NCBI GenBank assembly: GCA_913009765.1
Contig: CAJVYT010000168.1
Coordinates: forward strand, 1-8,741
Source of the DNA: an uncultured candidate division Zixibacteria bacterium
GTDB lineage: Bacteria; Zixibacteria; MSB-5A5; GN15; FEB-12
DNA length: 8,741 bases
Direction of reading: 5' to 3'
Shown here: piece after piece, positions 1-5,363 of the stretch
Layout: every line of letters begins with the position of its first letter
Position numbering within the stretch: the stretch's first letter is position 1
The notes under the pieces: generated by a model
What the model was told of the DNA's origin: nothing
What the model saw: the letters and a program-made list of their open reading frames with translations, nothing else
The model's database searches: none
Translations under genes and position numbers: made by a program

Positions 1-72
1 TTTTTTCAAGCAGAAGACGGCATACGAGATATATCAGTGTGACTGGAGTTCAGACGTGTGCTCTTCCGATCT
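1..72 (+). other. Illumina P7/TruSeq adapter at contig start (artifact)
   Basis: Non-biological sequence. Positions 7-30 are the P7 flow-cell sequence, 31-38 an 8-nt index (ATATCAGT, read as ACTGATAT, which I recall as TruSeq LT index 25), and 39-72 the TruSeq Read 2 primer site ending in GCTCTTCCGATCT. The six leading T residues fit the poly-T linker of the grafted P7 oligo. Genuine insert begins at 73. Any reading frame crossing 72/73 is chimeric: the first five residues of the frame opening at 58 (MLFRS) are adapter-encoded. Confidence 0.98.
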
Positions 73-552
73 AACCGCCAAGGTACTCGAGTCGGACAGG
101 ACATGGTAGACCGCCCCGGCATGCAGCAGCGTCGGGCTATGCAGGATTTAAAAAAATTAGAGCGTCTTCGTATGTTGAAATTATTAGATTTGCTCAATCT
201 TGACCCTGATACTGAAGCGAAAATTATACCGCGATTACGAAATCATTACAAACAGATGTTTATGCTGATGAAAGAACATCAGATGAAAATTGATCAACTT
301 GCCAACGGCTTAAAAAAGAACAAATTTTCTGACCAAGAGATTATTAATAGAATTATAGAAATTGACCAAATAGAAAAAGAACGTCAACTTAAAGTAGGCG
401 AATTCCTGAGAAAAGCAAAAAATATATTAACCGCTGAGCAGTTGGGAAAACTGTATGTTTTTCAGGCACGCTTTGGAGGTGAAGTGCTTGAAAAAATGCG
501 AAACTTCAAAAAAGCACAAGAACAACGCCGTTTGCATGATGGCAGAAACTGA
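73..552 (+). CDS. Spy/CpxP-like periplasmic protein, 5'-truncated
   Basis: Partial gene. About 159 codons remain, running from the adapter junction to a TGA at 550-552. The visible protein is almost entirely charged amphipathic helix. Its N-terminal part is Arg-rich (RPGMQQRRAMQDLKKLERLR), the middle carries a long Met/Lys/Glu helix, and the C-terminal part has an LTAEQ motif followed by LYVFQARFGGEVLEKM. That LT(A/P)EQ plus aromatic-F-x-x-x-F arrangement is typical of the Spy/CpxP/ZraP-like 'periplasmic heavy-metal sensor' group, whose members act as periplasmic chaperones or stress sensors. The position where a first LTxxQ would sit reads LNLDPDTEAKI, so that copy is degenerate. The signal peptide, true start and any upstream gene lie beyond the contig end. 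A second family member follows after 29 nt, probably in the same transcript. Family assignment is fairly secure; ligand and partner cannot be inferred. Confidence 0.75.
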   Translation, partial: NRQGTRVGQDMVDRPGMQQRRAMQDLKKLERLRMLKLLDLLNLDPDTEAKIIPRLRNHYKQMFMLMKEHQMKIDQLANGLKKNKFSDQEIINRIIEIDQIEKERQLKVGEFLRKAKNILTAEQLGKLYVFQARFGGEVLEKMRNFKKAQEQRRLHDGRN

Positions 553-581
553 TTCTCAACTGATTAACTAAGGAGCTACTG

Positions 582-1136
582 ATGAAAAAAATAATTATCT
601 TAACACTATTGTCTGCTTTCTTTATAGCAGGTCTTGCCGTTGCCCAGCCGGGGCATGGTAATAAACCCGGTATGAAACCGGGCAATATGCATGACGGTAT
701 GCCTATGTTATTAAAAATGGCAGATAAATTAGAACTCACTGACAAACAGACCGAACAGATTGAAGCGATGTCTGTTGATTTTAAAATAAAACAAATTGAA
801 ATAAAATCAGAGATTAAAAAAGAACAAGTCTTAATGAAATCTCTTATGCGTAACGACAATGCTTCCGAACGTGAAGTTTTTGACAAAATTGATAAAATCG
901 CAGCACTCAAAGCTGACAGCAAAAAACTAAAATTTAGTCATAAAAATGCTGTACAAAGTATATTAACCGATGAGCAGTTAGATATGCTGAAAGAACTTCG
1001 CAATAATCGCAGATTTGCCGGCAGACGCGGCGATTGTGACCGAAATGAATTTGGTCCTCATAACCGAAACTTCCAAGATAAACCGTGTGATGGCGACAGA
1101 CCGAGAGATGGTGGTAGGGGATTTAGAAACAACTAA
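582..1136 (+). CDS. Spy/CpxP family periplasmic protein (LTxxQ)
   Basis: Complete 184-aa gene starting at ATG 582, with AAGGAG at 570-575 and a 6-nt spacer. Residues 1-21 form a clear Sec signal peptide (MKK, hydrophobic run, AVA before Q22), so the protein is exported. Mature residues 22-42 are rich in Gly, Met and His (QPGHGNKPG..., HDGMPM), a possible metal-contact tail. The helical core carries two LTxxQ motifs, LTDKQ at 52-56 and LTDEQ at 128-132, the hallmark of Spy/CpxP-like periplasmic chaperones and stress or metal sensors. The C-terminal 40 residues are low-complexity Arg/Gly/Asp/Asn-rich with two cysteines (C152, C169), which could pair as a disulfide. It is the second gene of a tandem family pair and the last before the terminator at 1172. 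Chaperone or metal-sensing function is known for the family and inferred here. Confidence 0.85.
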   Translation: MKKIIILTLLSAFFIAGLAVAQPGHGNKPGMKPGNMHDGMPMLLKMADKLELTDKQTEQIEAMSVDFKIKQIEIKSEIKKEQVLMKSLMRNDNASEREVFDKIDKIAALKADSKKLKFSHKNAVQSILTDEQLDMLKELRNNRRFAGRRGDCDRNEFGPHNRNFQDKPCDGDRPRDGGRGFRNN

Positions 1137-1171
1137 TTTGTACCTCCCCTCTTTTTTATATATTGTACTAC

Positions 1172-1197
1172 AAAGCCCGCTTTTGCGGGCTTTTTTT
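1172..1197 (+). terminator. Rho-independent terminator after the Spy-like pair
   Basis: A perfect 9-bp stem, AAAGCCCGC (1172-1180) with GCGGGCTTT (1185-1193), closes a TTTT loop and runs into T residues through 1197. It lies 36 nt after the stop of the second Spy-like gene and ends that transcription unit. Confidence 0.92.
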
Positions 1198-1249
1198 ATC
1201 GGTTTATATTCGACTAATTTGTAACGGTTTGTTGAAAATCCACCATTCA

Positions 1250-1361
1250 GTCTTTGCGAGTCGAGTGAATCCGCTTTAGCGGATGAACGAGACGTGGCAA
1301 TCTCTAAACTTAATGCTTAACAAAAACATGAGATTACCACACTTCGTCTGTTTTTGCGGAC
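1250..1361. repeat. Degenerate dispersed palindromic repeat (TTGCGAG...GGCAATCTC type)
   Basis: Non-coding palindromic element. The left end GTCTTTGCGAG (1250-1260) and the inner arm GTGGCAATCTC (1294-1304) face GAGATTACCAC (1330-1340, 10 of 11 complementary) and an outer ...GCGGAC end (1356-1361). Inside the left arm is a 6-bp hairpin, ATCCGC-TTTA-GCGGAT (1269-1284). The wording closely resembles the short 'TTGCGAG...GGCAATCTC' palindromes scattered between genes in many bacterial genomes. It fills most of the gap between the Spy-like terminator and the TonB-like gene, which holds no gene. Confidence 0.6.
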
Positions 1362-1367
1362 TTTTTT
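1346..1367 (+). terminator. Weak terminator-like hairpin
   Basis: GTCTG (1346-1350) pairs with CGGAC (1357-1361), including one G-T wobble, around a TTTTTG loop and is followed by six T residues (1362-1367). The stem is only 5 bp. It may be the eroded end of the palindromic repeat rather than a working terminator. Confidence 0.3.
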
Positions 1368-1408
1368 GTGATAGTTTGTGAATAAATTTAATAAATAAAA
1401 TTTGACTA

Positions 1409-1438
1409 TTGATATCTGTTTTTCGTTTATATTATATA
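1409..1438 (+). promoter_or_regulatory. Candidate promoter of the TonB-like gene
   Basis: TTGATA (1409-1414) and TATATA (1433-1438) are separated by 18 nt in a very AT-rich stretch about 70 nt before the GTG start. Other hexamer pairings are possible in such AT-rich DNA, so the exact boxes are uncertain. Confidence 0.35.
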
Positions 1439-1489
1439 TACGTTAATATGATGATTTTCTTATGATTGAAAGTAAACGATTGTCTCTGT

Positions 1490-1497
1490 AAAGGAGG
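1490..1497 (+). promoter_or_regulatory. Ribosome binding site that sets the GTG start
   Basis: AAAGGAGG sits 7 nt before the GTG at 1505-1507. The more upstream in-frame TTG at 1466 has no comparable site, and translation from it would run through this Shine-Dalgarno sequence. The GTG is therefore preferred. Confidence 0.85.
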
Positions 1498-1504
1498 AAA
1501 TACA

Positions 1505-2374
1505 GTGCGTCGTCCAAGTGATCAACAAATCTATTACCAGCGGAATATGCTGATTGCATATTTCATTATTTTAATTTCTACTGTTCTTTTTAGCCTATAT
1601 TTTTCATCACGAATTTCAGAATCTCAACCCAATACTACAACAATACCTATAGTTCAAAATATTCACTTGGCAGAAAATACTGAACATTCAGTACCTTTGC
1701 AGACAAAACAGAAATTAATCAATTTTAATAAATATTCAGGAAAACATAAAGGTTTTTTAGGGTTTATAAACCTTATTCCAAACAGAGAAATTTCACAAAC
1801 TGTTACAGTCATTTCGCCTATATATACAACAGTCGATGAATTAGAAATAGATGATACACCATTATCATTTTCCATCGATGATGGTGATGAGATTGGAATC
1901 TATGTTCCGGATGGAACAGAATTTACATATTTCCGTCAAACCAAGAAAAAAGCAATTAAACCTATTAGTAGAGGTGTGCAGGTTATACGGCGAGTAGAAG
2001 CTGTGTATCCCTGGGTTGCATATATTGATGGGAAAGAAGGTGAAGTCTCCACTTTAGTATATATTGATAGTTTGGGACATCTTTCTATGTTTCCTGACTG
2101 GATAGTTGGTGATGATATTCATATTATTGAATATACAATAAATGGCAAATTATTTAAAGCACAGTACGCTTATCGTGAAGAACCTCAAGGATGGTTTTTT
2201 GCACAAAACTTTTTAAAAGTTTTATCCGATTGGAGATTTTCACCTAAAATAAAAAAAGGTAAACCTGTAGGGTCACTCTTACGAATTAAATGTAATTTTT
2301 GTATTGGTTTTAATAATAAAGATTGTATGCAGTATGAACTGGAACAGATATCTTCATTCAAAGAGTTAAATTAA
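1505..2374 (+). CDS. Membrane-anchored protein with TonB C-terminal domain
   Basis: A 289-aa protein read from GTG 1505 behind a near-perfect AAGGAGG. Layout: a short basic cytoplasmic start (RRPSDQQ), one membrane helix at about residues 15-33 (MLIAYFIILISTVLFSLYF), a roughly 130-residue periplasmic linker, then a TonB-C-like fold at about 155-270. The signature residues are present: V-x-x-VYPWVA near 164-171, GKEGEVSTLVYID (about 176-188, matching the family's G-x-E-G-x-V strand), and LSDWRFSPKIKKGKPVG (about 240-256, matching W-R-F-x-P...G-x-P-V). TonB proteins couple the ExbB/ExbD proton motor to outer-membrane transport. Here the linker lacks the usual Pro/Lys repeats, an acidic insert (IVGDDIHIIEY) sits in the domain, and the tail carries three cysteines after the fold. 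No exbB/exbD or receptor gene is nearby, so classical energy transduction is doubtful and a structural or signalling variant is possible. Confidence 0.7.
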   Translation: MRRPSDQQIYYQRNMLIAYFIILISTVLFSLYFSSRISESQPNTTTIPIVQNIHLAENTEHSVPLQTKQKLINFNKYSGKHKGFLGFINLIPNREISQTVTVISPIYTTVDELEIDDTPLSFSIDDGDEIGIYVPDGTEFTYFRQTKKKAIKPISRGVQVIRRVEAVYPWVAYIDGKEGEVSTLVYIDSLGHLSMFPDWIVGDDIHIIEYTINGKLFKAQYAYREEPQGWFFAQNFLKVLSDWRFSPKIKKGKPVGSLLRIKCNFCIGFNNKDCMQYELEQISSFKELN

Positions 2375-2496
2375 ACTCTACATAACTATGCGATGGGAAA
2401 ATTCTGAGGAACATTCGTAGTGAATCTTCGTTTGTCTCACAATAATACTTGCGAACTCCTCTCTGTGCTTGCAACGGAGTCTAGAACAGTATAGTA

Positions 2497-2521
2497 GGCG
2501 GAACTCTTTAGCAGTTCCGCC
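2497..2521 (+). repeat. Dispersed hairpin repeat, copy A (GGCGGAA...TTCCGCC)
   Basis: A perfect 9-bp stem, GGCGGAACT (2497-2505) with AGTTCCGCC (2513-2521), around a CTTTAGC loop, preceded by GTA and followed by AATGTGTCTACTAA. A related hairpin lies at 4318-4342 with the same loop core CTTTAG and one compensating base-pair change. There is no T-run, so it is not an intrinsic terminator. Confidence 0.75.
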
Positions 2522-2557
2522 AATGTGTCTACTAACTCGAAAATATTCTGTACCCCT

Positions 2558-2575
2558 TTCCTGCGTACGCAGGAA
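2558..2575. repeat. 18-bp perfect palindrome, dispersed GGAATCCA-type repeat
   Basis: TTCCTGCGT/ACGCAGGAA is fully self-complementary and is followed by TCCATCC. It shares the GGAATCCA edge with the hairpin at 4239-4258, read on the other strand. The rest of the 2375-2711 gap holds copy A, this palindrome and the promoter at 2624; I see no gene in it. Confidence 0.65.
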
Positions 2576-2623
2576 TCCATCCTTTTCGCAAAATCACATA
2601 ATTTCACATTTCCACCTGACTTC

Positions 2624-2651
2624 TTGACATTTACACAGTAGTTGCTATCAT
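2624..2651 (+). promoter_or_regulatory. Sigma70-type promoter of the SEC-C gene
   Basis: A consensus -35 TTGACA (2624-2629) and a 5-of-6 -10 TATCAT (2646-2651) are separated by 16 nt. The expected start is near 2658, leaving a leader of about 54 nt before the ATG at 2712. It reads only into the SEC-C gene. Confidence 0.65.
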
Positions 2652-2668
2652 AGTGCAAGACAACTATG
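2649..2668. promoter_or_regulatory. Operator-like inverted repeat over the transcription start
   Basis: CATAGT (2649-2654) and ACTATG (2663-2668) are perfect inverted copies 8 nt apart, centred near 2658-2659, the predicted start point. A second overlapping pair, TAGTTG (2639-2644) and CAACTA (2661-2666), straddles the -10 box. A repressor dyad or a 5'-end mRNA hairpin are both possible. Short pairs like these also arise by chance. Confidence 0.35.
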
Positions 2669-2711
2669 TTTTTACATTAAAAGGGTGAATAGTTAAAATT
2701 AAAAGGAAGTT

Positions 2712-4025
2712 ATGGAATATTCTAAACATTACTTTGAATTAAAAGGGAAAAACGCAGAAGAAATTATAAATCAATTAGCTTGCAAGTCATTTCTTACTGA
2801 ATGGTGTTACCTTAATCCAAAAGGTGAAAATGGAAAAGAAATTTGTGATTTGTTAGTTGTCTTTGATGATACTATGCTAATTATTCAGATAAAAGATATA
2901 AAATTTACGGGGAATGATGATAGATATATTAGAAATGCATTTGAACATCCTATAAAGCAATTGTTTGGTGCTGAACGTAATCTATTTACAATATCTAAAA
3001 ATCTTGAGCTTATAAATCCTAACGGTCATAAATATACTTTTAATAAGGGTGAGATAACTAAAATTTATCGTTTAGTTTTTAGTGTAGGTGATGGTGAAGT
3101 TCCTTATAATTTTATAGAAATGCAAAAAAGTAAAATTATACATACATTTGATAAAAGCATCGAAAAAATATTGAATGAATTAGATACAATTTCTGATTTT
3201 TGTAAATACTTAAAAGACAAAGAGAACTTATGCTTCTCAAAGACTATGTTAGAAATAGTACAATTTAGAGAAGTTGATATGGTAGGTGACTATATGTACC
3301 ATAATAAATCTTTTAGTCATTTGGATTCCTTAGATATGGTAATTTACGACAAAGGAATTTGGGAGAAAACTACAGAGGATTCCGTATATCAGTCGAAAAA
3401 AAATGCTGACAAGGTTAGTTATTTTTGGGATCATTTAATTGATTGTACAAATTCATGCGCTGAAGATAATTACAGAGAAATTGCACGAGAATTATCAAGA
3501 CCCAATAGATTTTATAGAAGATGTTTATCAGAGGCATTTTTTTCAGCTCACCAAATCGCTGAAGAAAAAAATAGAGAATTTAGGAGAGTGATCTCAATAT
3601 TAGGTACTACTTATTGTTTTTTATTTACTCCAAAGGATTTTAGGAGAGAGTATAGAAAAAGTATACTAGGTAGTTCGTGTTTTGTTGCAAGAGACAAATA
3701 TCGTAAAAATATAAAAGTTATTGGAATAGCAACTGAAATTGGTAACGATATTGTCCATTCTTATGACTTTGTTTATCTGAATATGCCTATATGGAGTAAA
3801 GAAAATCAAATAGAAGCAAAACGTATATCAAAAGAGTTTAATATTTTAGTTCAACCTAAAGAAACACCTGTTCATTTTGAAGAATATCCTGAATTATATC
3901 AGGAATCTAATGTTATTCAATCTGGTAAAATACCGTTTAAGAGAAAATTTAAAAAAACAGGTAGGAATGACCCTTGTCCTTGTAAAAGCGGAAAAAAGTA
4001 TAAGAAATGTTGTGGCAGTAATTAG
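2712..4025 (+). CDS. PD-(D/E)XK nuclease-like protein with C-terminal SEC-C zinc motif
   Basis: A 437-aa protein. The ATG at 2712 has AAGGA at 2703-2707. The C-terminus is a canonical SEC-C motif, GRNDPCPCKSGKKYKKCCG (417-435), with zinc-ligand cysteines 422, 424, 433 and 434, as in SecA tails and many unrelated proteins. Residues about 14-65 look like a PD-(D/E)XK nuclease core: a helix with E16/E17, then KEICDLLVVF with D46, and a strand ending QIKD with Q59 and K61, giving D-x12-Q-x-K as in Mrr-like enzymes. The remaining 350 residues match nothing I recognise; no signal peptide or membrane helix is visible. The gene stands alone with its own promoter. Of its 22 arginine codons 17 are AGA/AGG, against 1 of 11 in crt, and 2701-2760 is 17/60 G+C, which suggests transfer from another genome. 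A defence or DNA-processing role is inference from the nuclease-like pattern; SEC-C is certain, nuclease moderate. Confidence 0.7.
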   Translation: MEYSKHYFELKGKNAEEIINQLACKSFLTEWCYLNPKGENGKEICDLLVVFDDTMLIIQIKDIKFTGNDDRYIRNAFEHPIKQLFGAERNLFTISKNLELINPNGHKYTFNKGEITKIYRLVFSVGDGEVPYNFIEMQKSKIIHTFDKSIEKILNELDTISDFCKYLKDKENLCFSKTMLEIVQFREVDMVGDYMYHNKSFSHLDSLDMVIYDKGIWEKTTEDSVYQSKKNADKVSYFWDHLIDCTNSCAEDNYREIARELSRPNRFYRRCLSEAFFSAHQIAEEKNREFRRVISILGTTYCFLFTPKDFRREYRKSILGSSCFVARDKYRKNIKVIGIATEIGNDIVHSYDFVYLNMPIWSKENQIEAKRISKEFNILVQPKETPVHFEEYPELYQESNVIQSGKIPFKRKFKKTGRNDPCPCKSGKKYKKCCGSN

Positions 4026-4177
4026 CTTTTATCCTCACACATTCCATACACAACTACACCAAATCCTCAATCCATTTCATACTATGAACGATTGAACAGT
4101 ATGAGGAAAATATGCGTTACAAAATTACTACAAAAAATATGAGCAAAAATAGCTTTAAGCCATTTTTTCAGGTAAAG

Positions 4178-4215
4178 CCATTTTGCCGTAACGTTGTGAG
4201 TGTGATGAAATTACA
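4178..4215 (+). repeat. 38-nt direct repeat, copy 1
   Basis: Begins CCATTTTGCCGTAAC and ends TGAAATTACA. It aligns without gaps to 4379-4416 at 31 of 38 positions. An additional AAGCCATTTT occurs at 4156-4165 and 4175-4184. No coding potential is seen. Origin unknown: an eroded duplication or members of a dispersed repeat. Confidence 0.55.
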
Positions 4216-4228
4216 AGTAAAAATGTTC

Positions 4229-4270
4229 AAAAAACTGGATTCCCATTTTCATGGGAATGACATTTTTTTT
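4229..4270. terminator. Possible bidirectional terminator / GGAATCCA-type hairpin repeat
   Basis: ATTCCCA (4239-4245) pairs with TGGGAAT (4252-4258) around TTTTCA. An A-run (4229-4234) and a T-run (4263-4270) can extend the stem beyond a 4x4 internal loop, so both strands offer a hairpin followed by U residues. It lies about 200 nt after the SEC-C stop and could end that transcript. The core is of the 'GGATTCCC...GGGAATGAC' dispersed-repeat type and is related to the palindrome at 2558. Confidence 0.5.
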
Positions 4271-4317
4271 AATGTTTTTATAATTGTCATTTCCCCTCTT
4301 TGAAGAGAATTTTGTAG

Positions 4318-4342
4318 GGCGGAAATCTTTAGTATTTCCGCC
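4318..4342 (+). repeat. Dispersed hairpin repeat, copy B (GGCGGAA...TTCCGCC)
   Basis: GGCGGAAAT (4318-4326) pairs perfectly with ATTTCCGCC (4334-4342) around CTTTAGT. Compared with copy A at 2497, the eighth stem pair changed from C-G to A-T with pairing kept. It is preceded by GAATTTTGTAGGGC (4307-4320), which recurs inverted at 4490-4503. Confidence 0.75.
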
Positions 4343-4378
4343 AACAGTGACTAAAATACGCTATTTCAAAAAACGAAC

Positions 4379-4416
4379 CCATTTTGCTGTAACCTTTTGA
4401 AGTTTATGAAATTACA
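4379..4416 (+). repeat. 38-nt direct repeat, copy 2
   Basis: Begins CCATTTTGCTGTAAC and ends TGAAATTACA. It is the partner of 4178-4215, same orientation, 201 nt downstream, differing at 7 of 38 positions. Confidence 0.55.
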
Positions 4417-4459
4417 GCGAAAAAGTTGTTTTATTAAAGATAGTAACGTATTGGAGCTT

Positions 4460-4492
4460 AAAAAAAGGCAGGTCTCAAAAGCGAGACCTGCC
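4460..4492 (-). terminator. Rho-independent terminator of the crt operon
   Basis: On the - strand GGCAGGTCTC (4492-4483) pairs perfectly with GAGACCTGCC (4476-4467) around a GCTTTT loop, followed by seven T residues (4466-4460). It lies 64 nt after the crt stop. On its 5' side is GAATTTTGTAGGGC (4503-4490), the same leader that precedes hairpin copy B in the opposite orientation, so a repeat-family member appears to serve as the terminator. Confidence 0.85.
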
Positions 4493-4510
4493 CTACAAAA
4501 TTCATTTCAA

Positions 4511-4543
4511 ATATATAGACAGAGCAATGCCCTGTCTATATAT
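4511..4543. repeat. 12-bp inverted repeat just after crt
   Basis: ATATATAGACAG (4511-4522) pairs perfectly with CTGTCTATATAT (4532-4543) across 9 nt. It starts 13 nt after the crt stop on the - strand and sits directly before the terminator hairpin. Without a T-run it may protect the 3' end of the mRNA rather than end transcription. Together with the repeats above it accounts for the structured half of the 4026-4556 gap, in which I see no gene. Confidence 0.6.
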
Positions 4544-4556
4544 TTATATTCTAAAA

Positions 4557-5342
4557 TCAATGACCGGAAAACTTGGCTGGGCGTTTTTCTAAAAACGCTT
4601 CCATGCCTTCATTTTTATCACCTGTTCCGCAGCACTGGGCAAAGTTTGCTTTTTCCAAATCACAACCTGCTGTAAGGGTTCCGTCGAGTCCGCGGTTGAT
4701 AGATTCTTTGGCAAGAGCAACAGCAATAGGACCTTTGGAACAAATCTTCTGTGCCATCTTCATAGCAGCGTCCATCAGTTCATCATGAGGATATACTTCA
4801 TCAACAAGTCCAATACGGTGTGCTTCAGCGGCATCAATAATGTCTCCTGTAAAAATCAACTGCATTGCTTTTCCTCGTCCGACCAAGCGGGCTAACCGTT
4901 GTGTTCCGCCATATCCGGGGATAATACCCAGATTGACTTCCGGTTGACCATATTTTGATTTATCAGATGCCAAACGAATATCACAAGACATAGCAAGTTC
5001 ACATCCGCCGCCCAAAGCAAAGCCGTTTACTGCGGCGATAACAGGTTTCGGAAAATTCTGGATAGTTTTCATTAAGTACTGTCCTCTTGCCATTGCTTCG
5101 TTTCCGGTACGAACATCTAAATCGATAAGTTCGGTAATATCGGCACCGGCTACAAATGCTTTTTCTCCGGCACCGGAGACAATAACACATTTGATATTTT
5201 CATCAGACCAATAAAAACTAAAGAGTTTTTGAAGTTCATCAATTGTTTCTTTATTCAACGCATTCATAGCACGTTCGCGATTGATTTTTACAATCACAAT
5301 TTCATCTTTTACTTCTACAATGAGATTATTATAGGTAGTCAT
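4557..5342 (-). CDS. crt: Short-chain enoyl-CoA hydratase (crotonase)
   Basis: A 261-aa cytoplasmic protein of normal crotonase length. It hydrates crotonyl-CoA to 3-hydroxybutyryl-CoA or, in the fermentative direction, dehydrates it. The oxyanion hole and CoA pocket show as AFVAGADI (62-69) and FALGGGCELA (108-117). The two catalytic glutamates are E115 in GGGCE and E135 in GQPEVNLG, 20 residues apart as in the rat mitochondrial enzyme (E144/E164). IPGYGGTQRL (141-150) is the family signature. The ATG at 5342 has AAGGG at 5355-5351 with 8 nt spacing. The hbd stop lies 21 nt upstream, so the two genes are co-transcribed and supply consecutive reactions of a butyrate, beta-oxidation or polyhydroxybutyrate-related route. 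Arginine codons are nearly all CGN. A thiolase or acyl-CoA dehydrogenase is not in the window, so pathway direction is open. Confidence 0.93.
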   Translation of the reverse strand: MTTYNNLIVEVKDEIVIVKINRERAMNALNKETIDELQKLFSFYWSDENIKCVIVSGAGEKAFVAGADITELIDLDVRTGNEAMARGQYLMKTIQNFPKPVIAAVNGFALGGGCELAMSCDIRLASDKSKYGQPEVNLGIIPGYGGTQRLARLVGRGKAMQLIFTGDIIDAAEAHRIGLVDEVYPHDELMDAAMKMAQKICSKGPIAVALAKESINRGLDGTLTAGCDLEKANFAQCCGTGDKNEGMEAFLEKRPAKFSGH

Positions 5343-5363
5343 TTACATTTCCCTTATTTCTAA

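Noticed and set aside
6..197. 63-aa reading frame on the - strand
   Set aside because: Its C-terminal part (KSTRLNSSH...) is the well-known translation of the Illumina adapter; the rest is antisense to the Spy-like gene.
506..922. 138-aa reading frame on the - strand
   Set aside because: Antisense to the intact Spy-like gene 582-1136, which has a ribosome site, signal peptide and family motifs. The frame has no ribosome site support or recognisable domain.
1015..1224. 69-aa reading frame on the + strand
   Set aside because: It overlaps the Spy-like gene in another frame and runs through the intrinsic terminator at 1172-1197.
1466..1504. Upstream TTG start for the TonB-like gene
   Set aside because: No ribosome site precedes it, while AAAGGAGG at 1490-1497 is ideally placed for the GTG at 1505.
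2437..2658. 73-aa reading frame on the - strand
   Set aside because: It consists of hairpin repeat A, the palindrome at 2558 and the SEC-C promoter read backwards; no domain and no supporting signals.
3877..4095. 72-aa reading frame on the + strand
   Set aside because: Mostly inside the SEC-C gene in another frame, including the SEC-C motif region.
4112..4303. 63-aa reading frame in the convergent gap
   Set aside because: It spans the direct repeat and the hairpin at 4239-4258, has no clear ribosome site and looks like random AT-rich coding.
2375..4556. CRISPR array or insertion sequence around the SEC-C gene
   Set aside because: The repeats are few, irregularly spaced and unequal hairpins, with no spacer periodicity, no transposase gene and no clean terminal inverted repeats with target duplications.
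4397..4675. 92-aa reading frame in the convergent gap
   Set aside because: It runs through direct-repeat copy 2, the crt terminator and into antisense crt.
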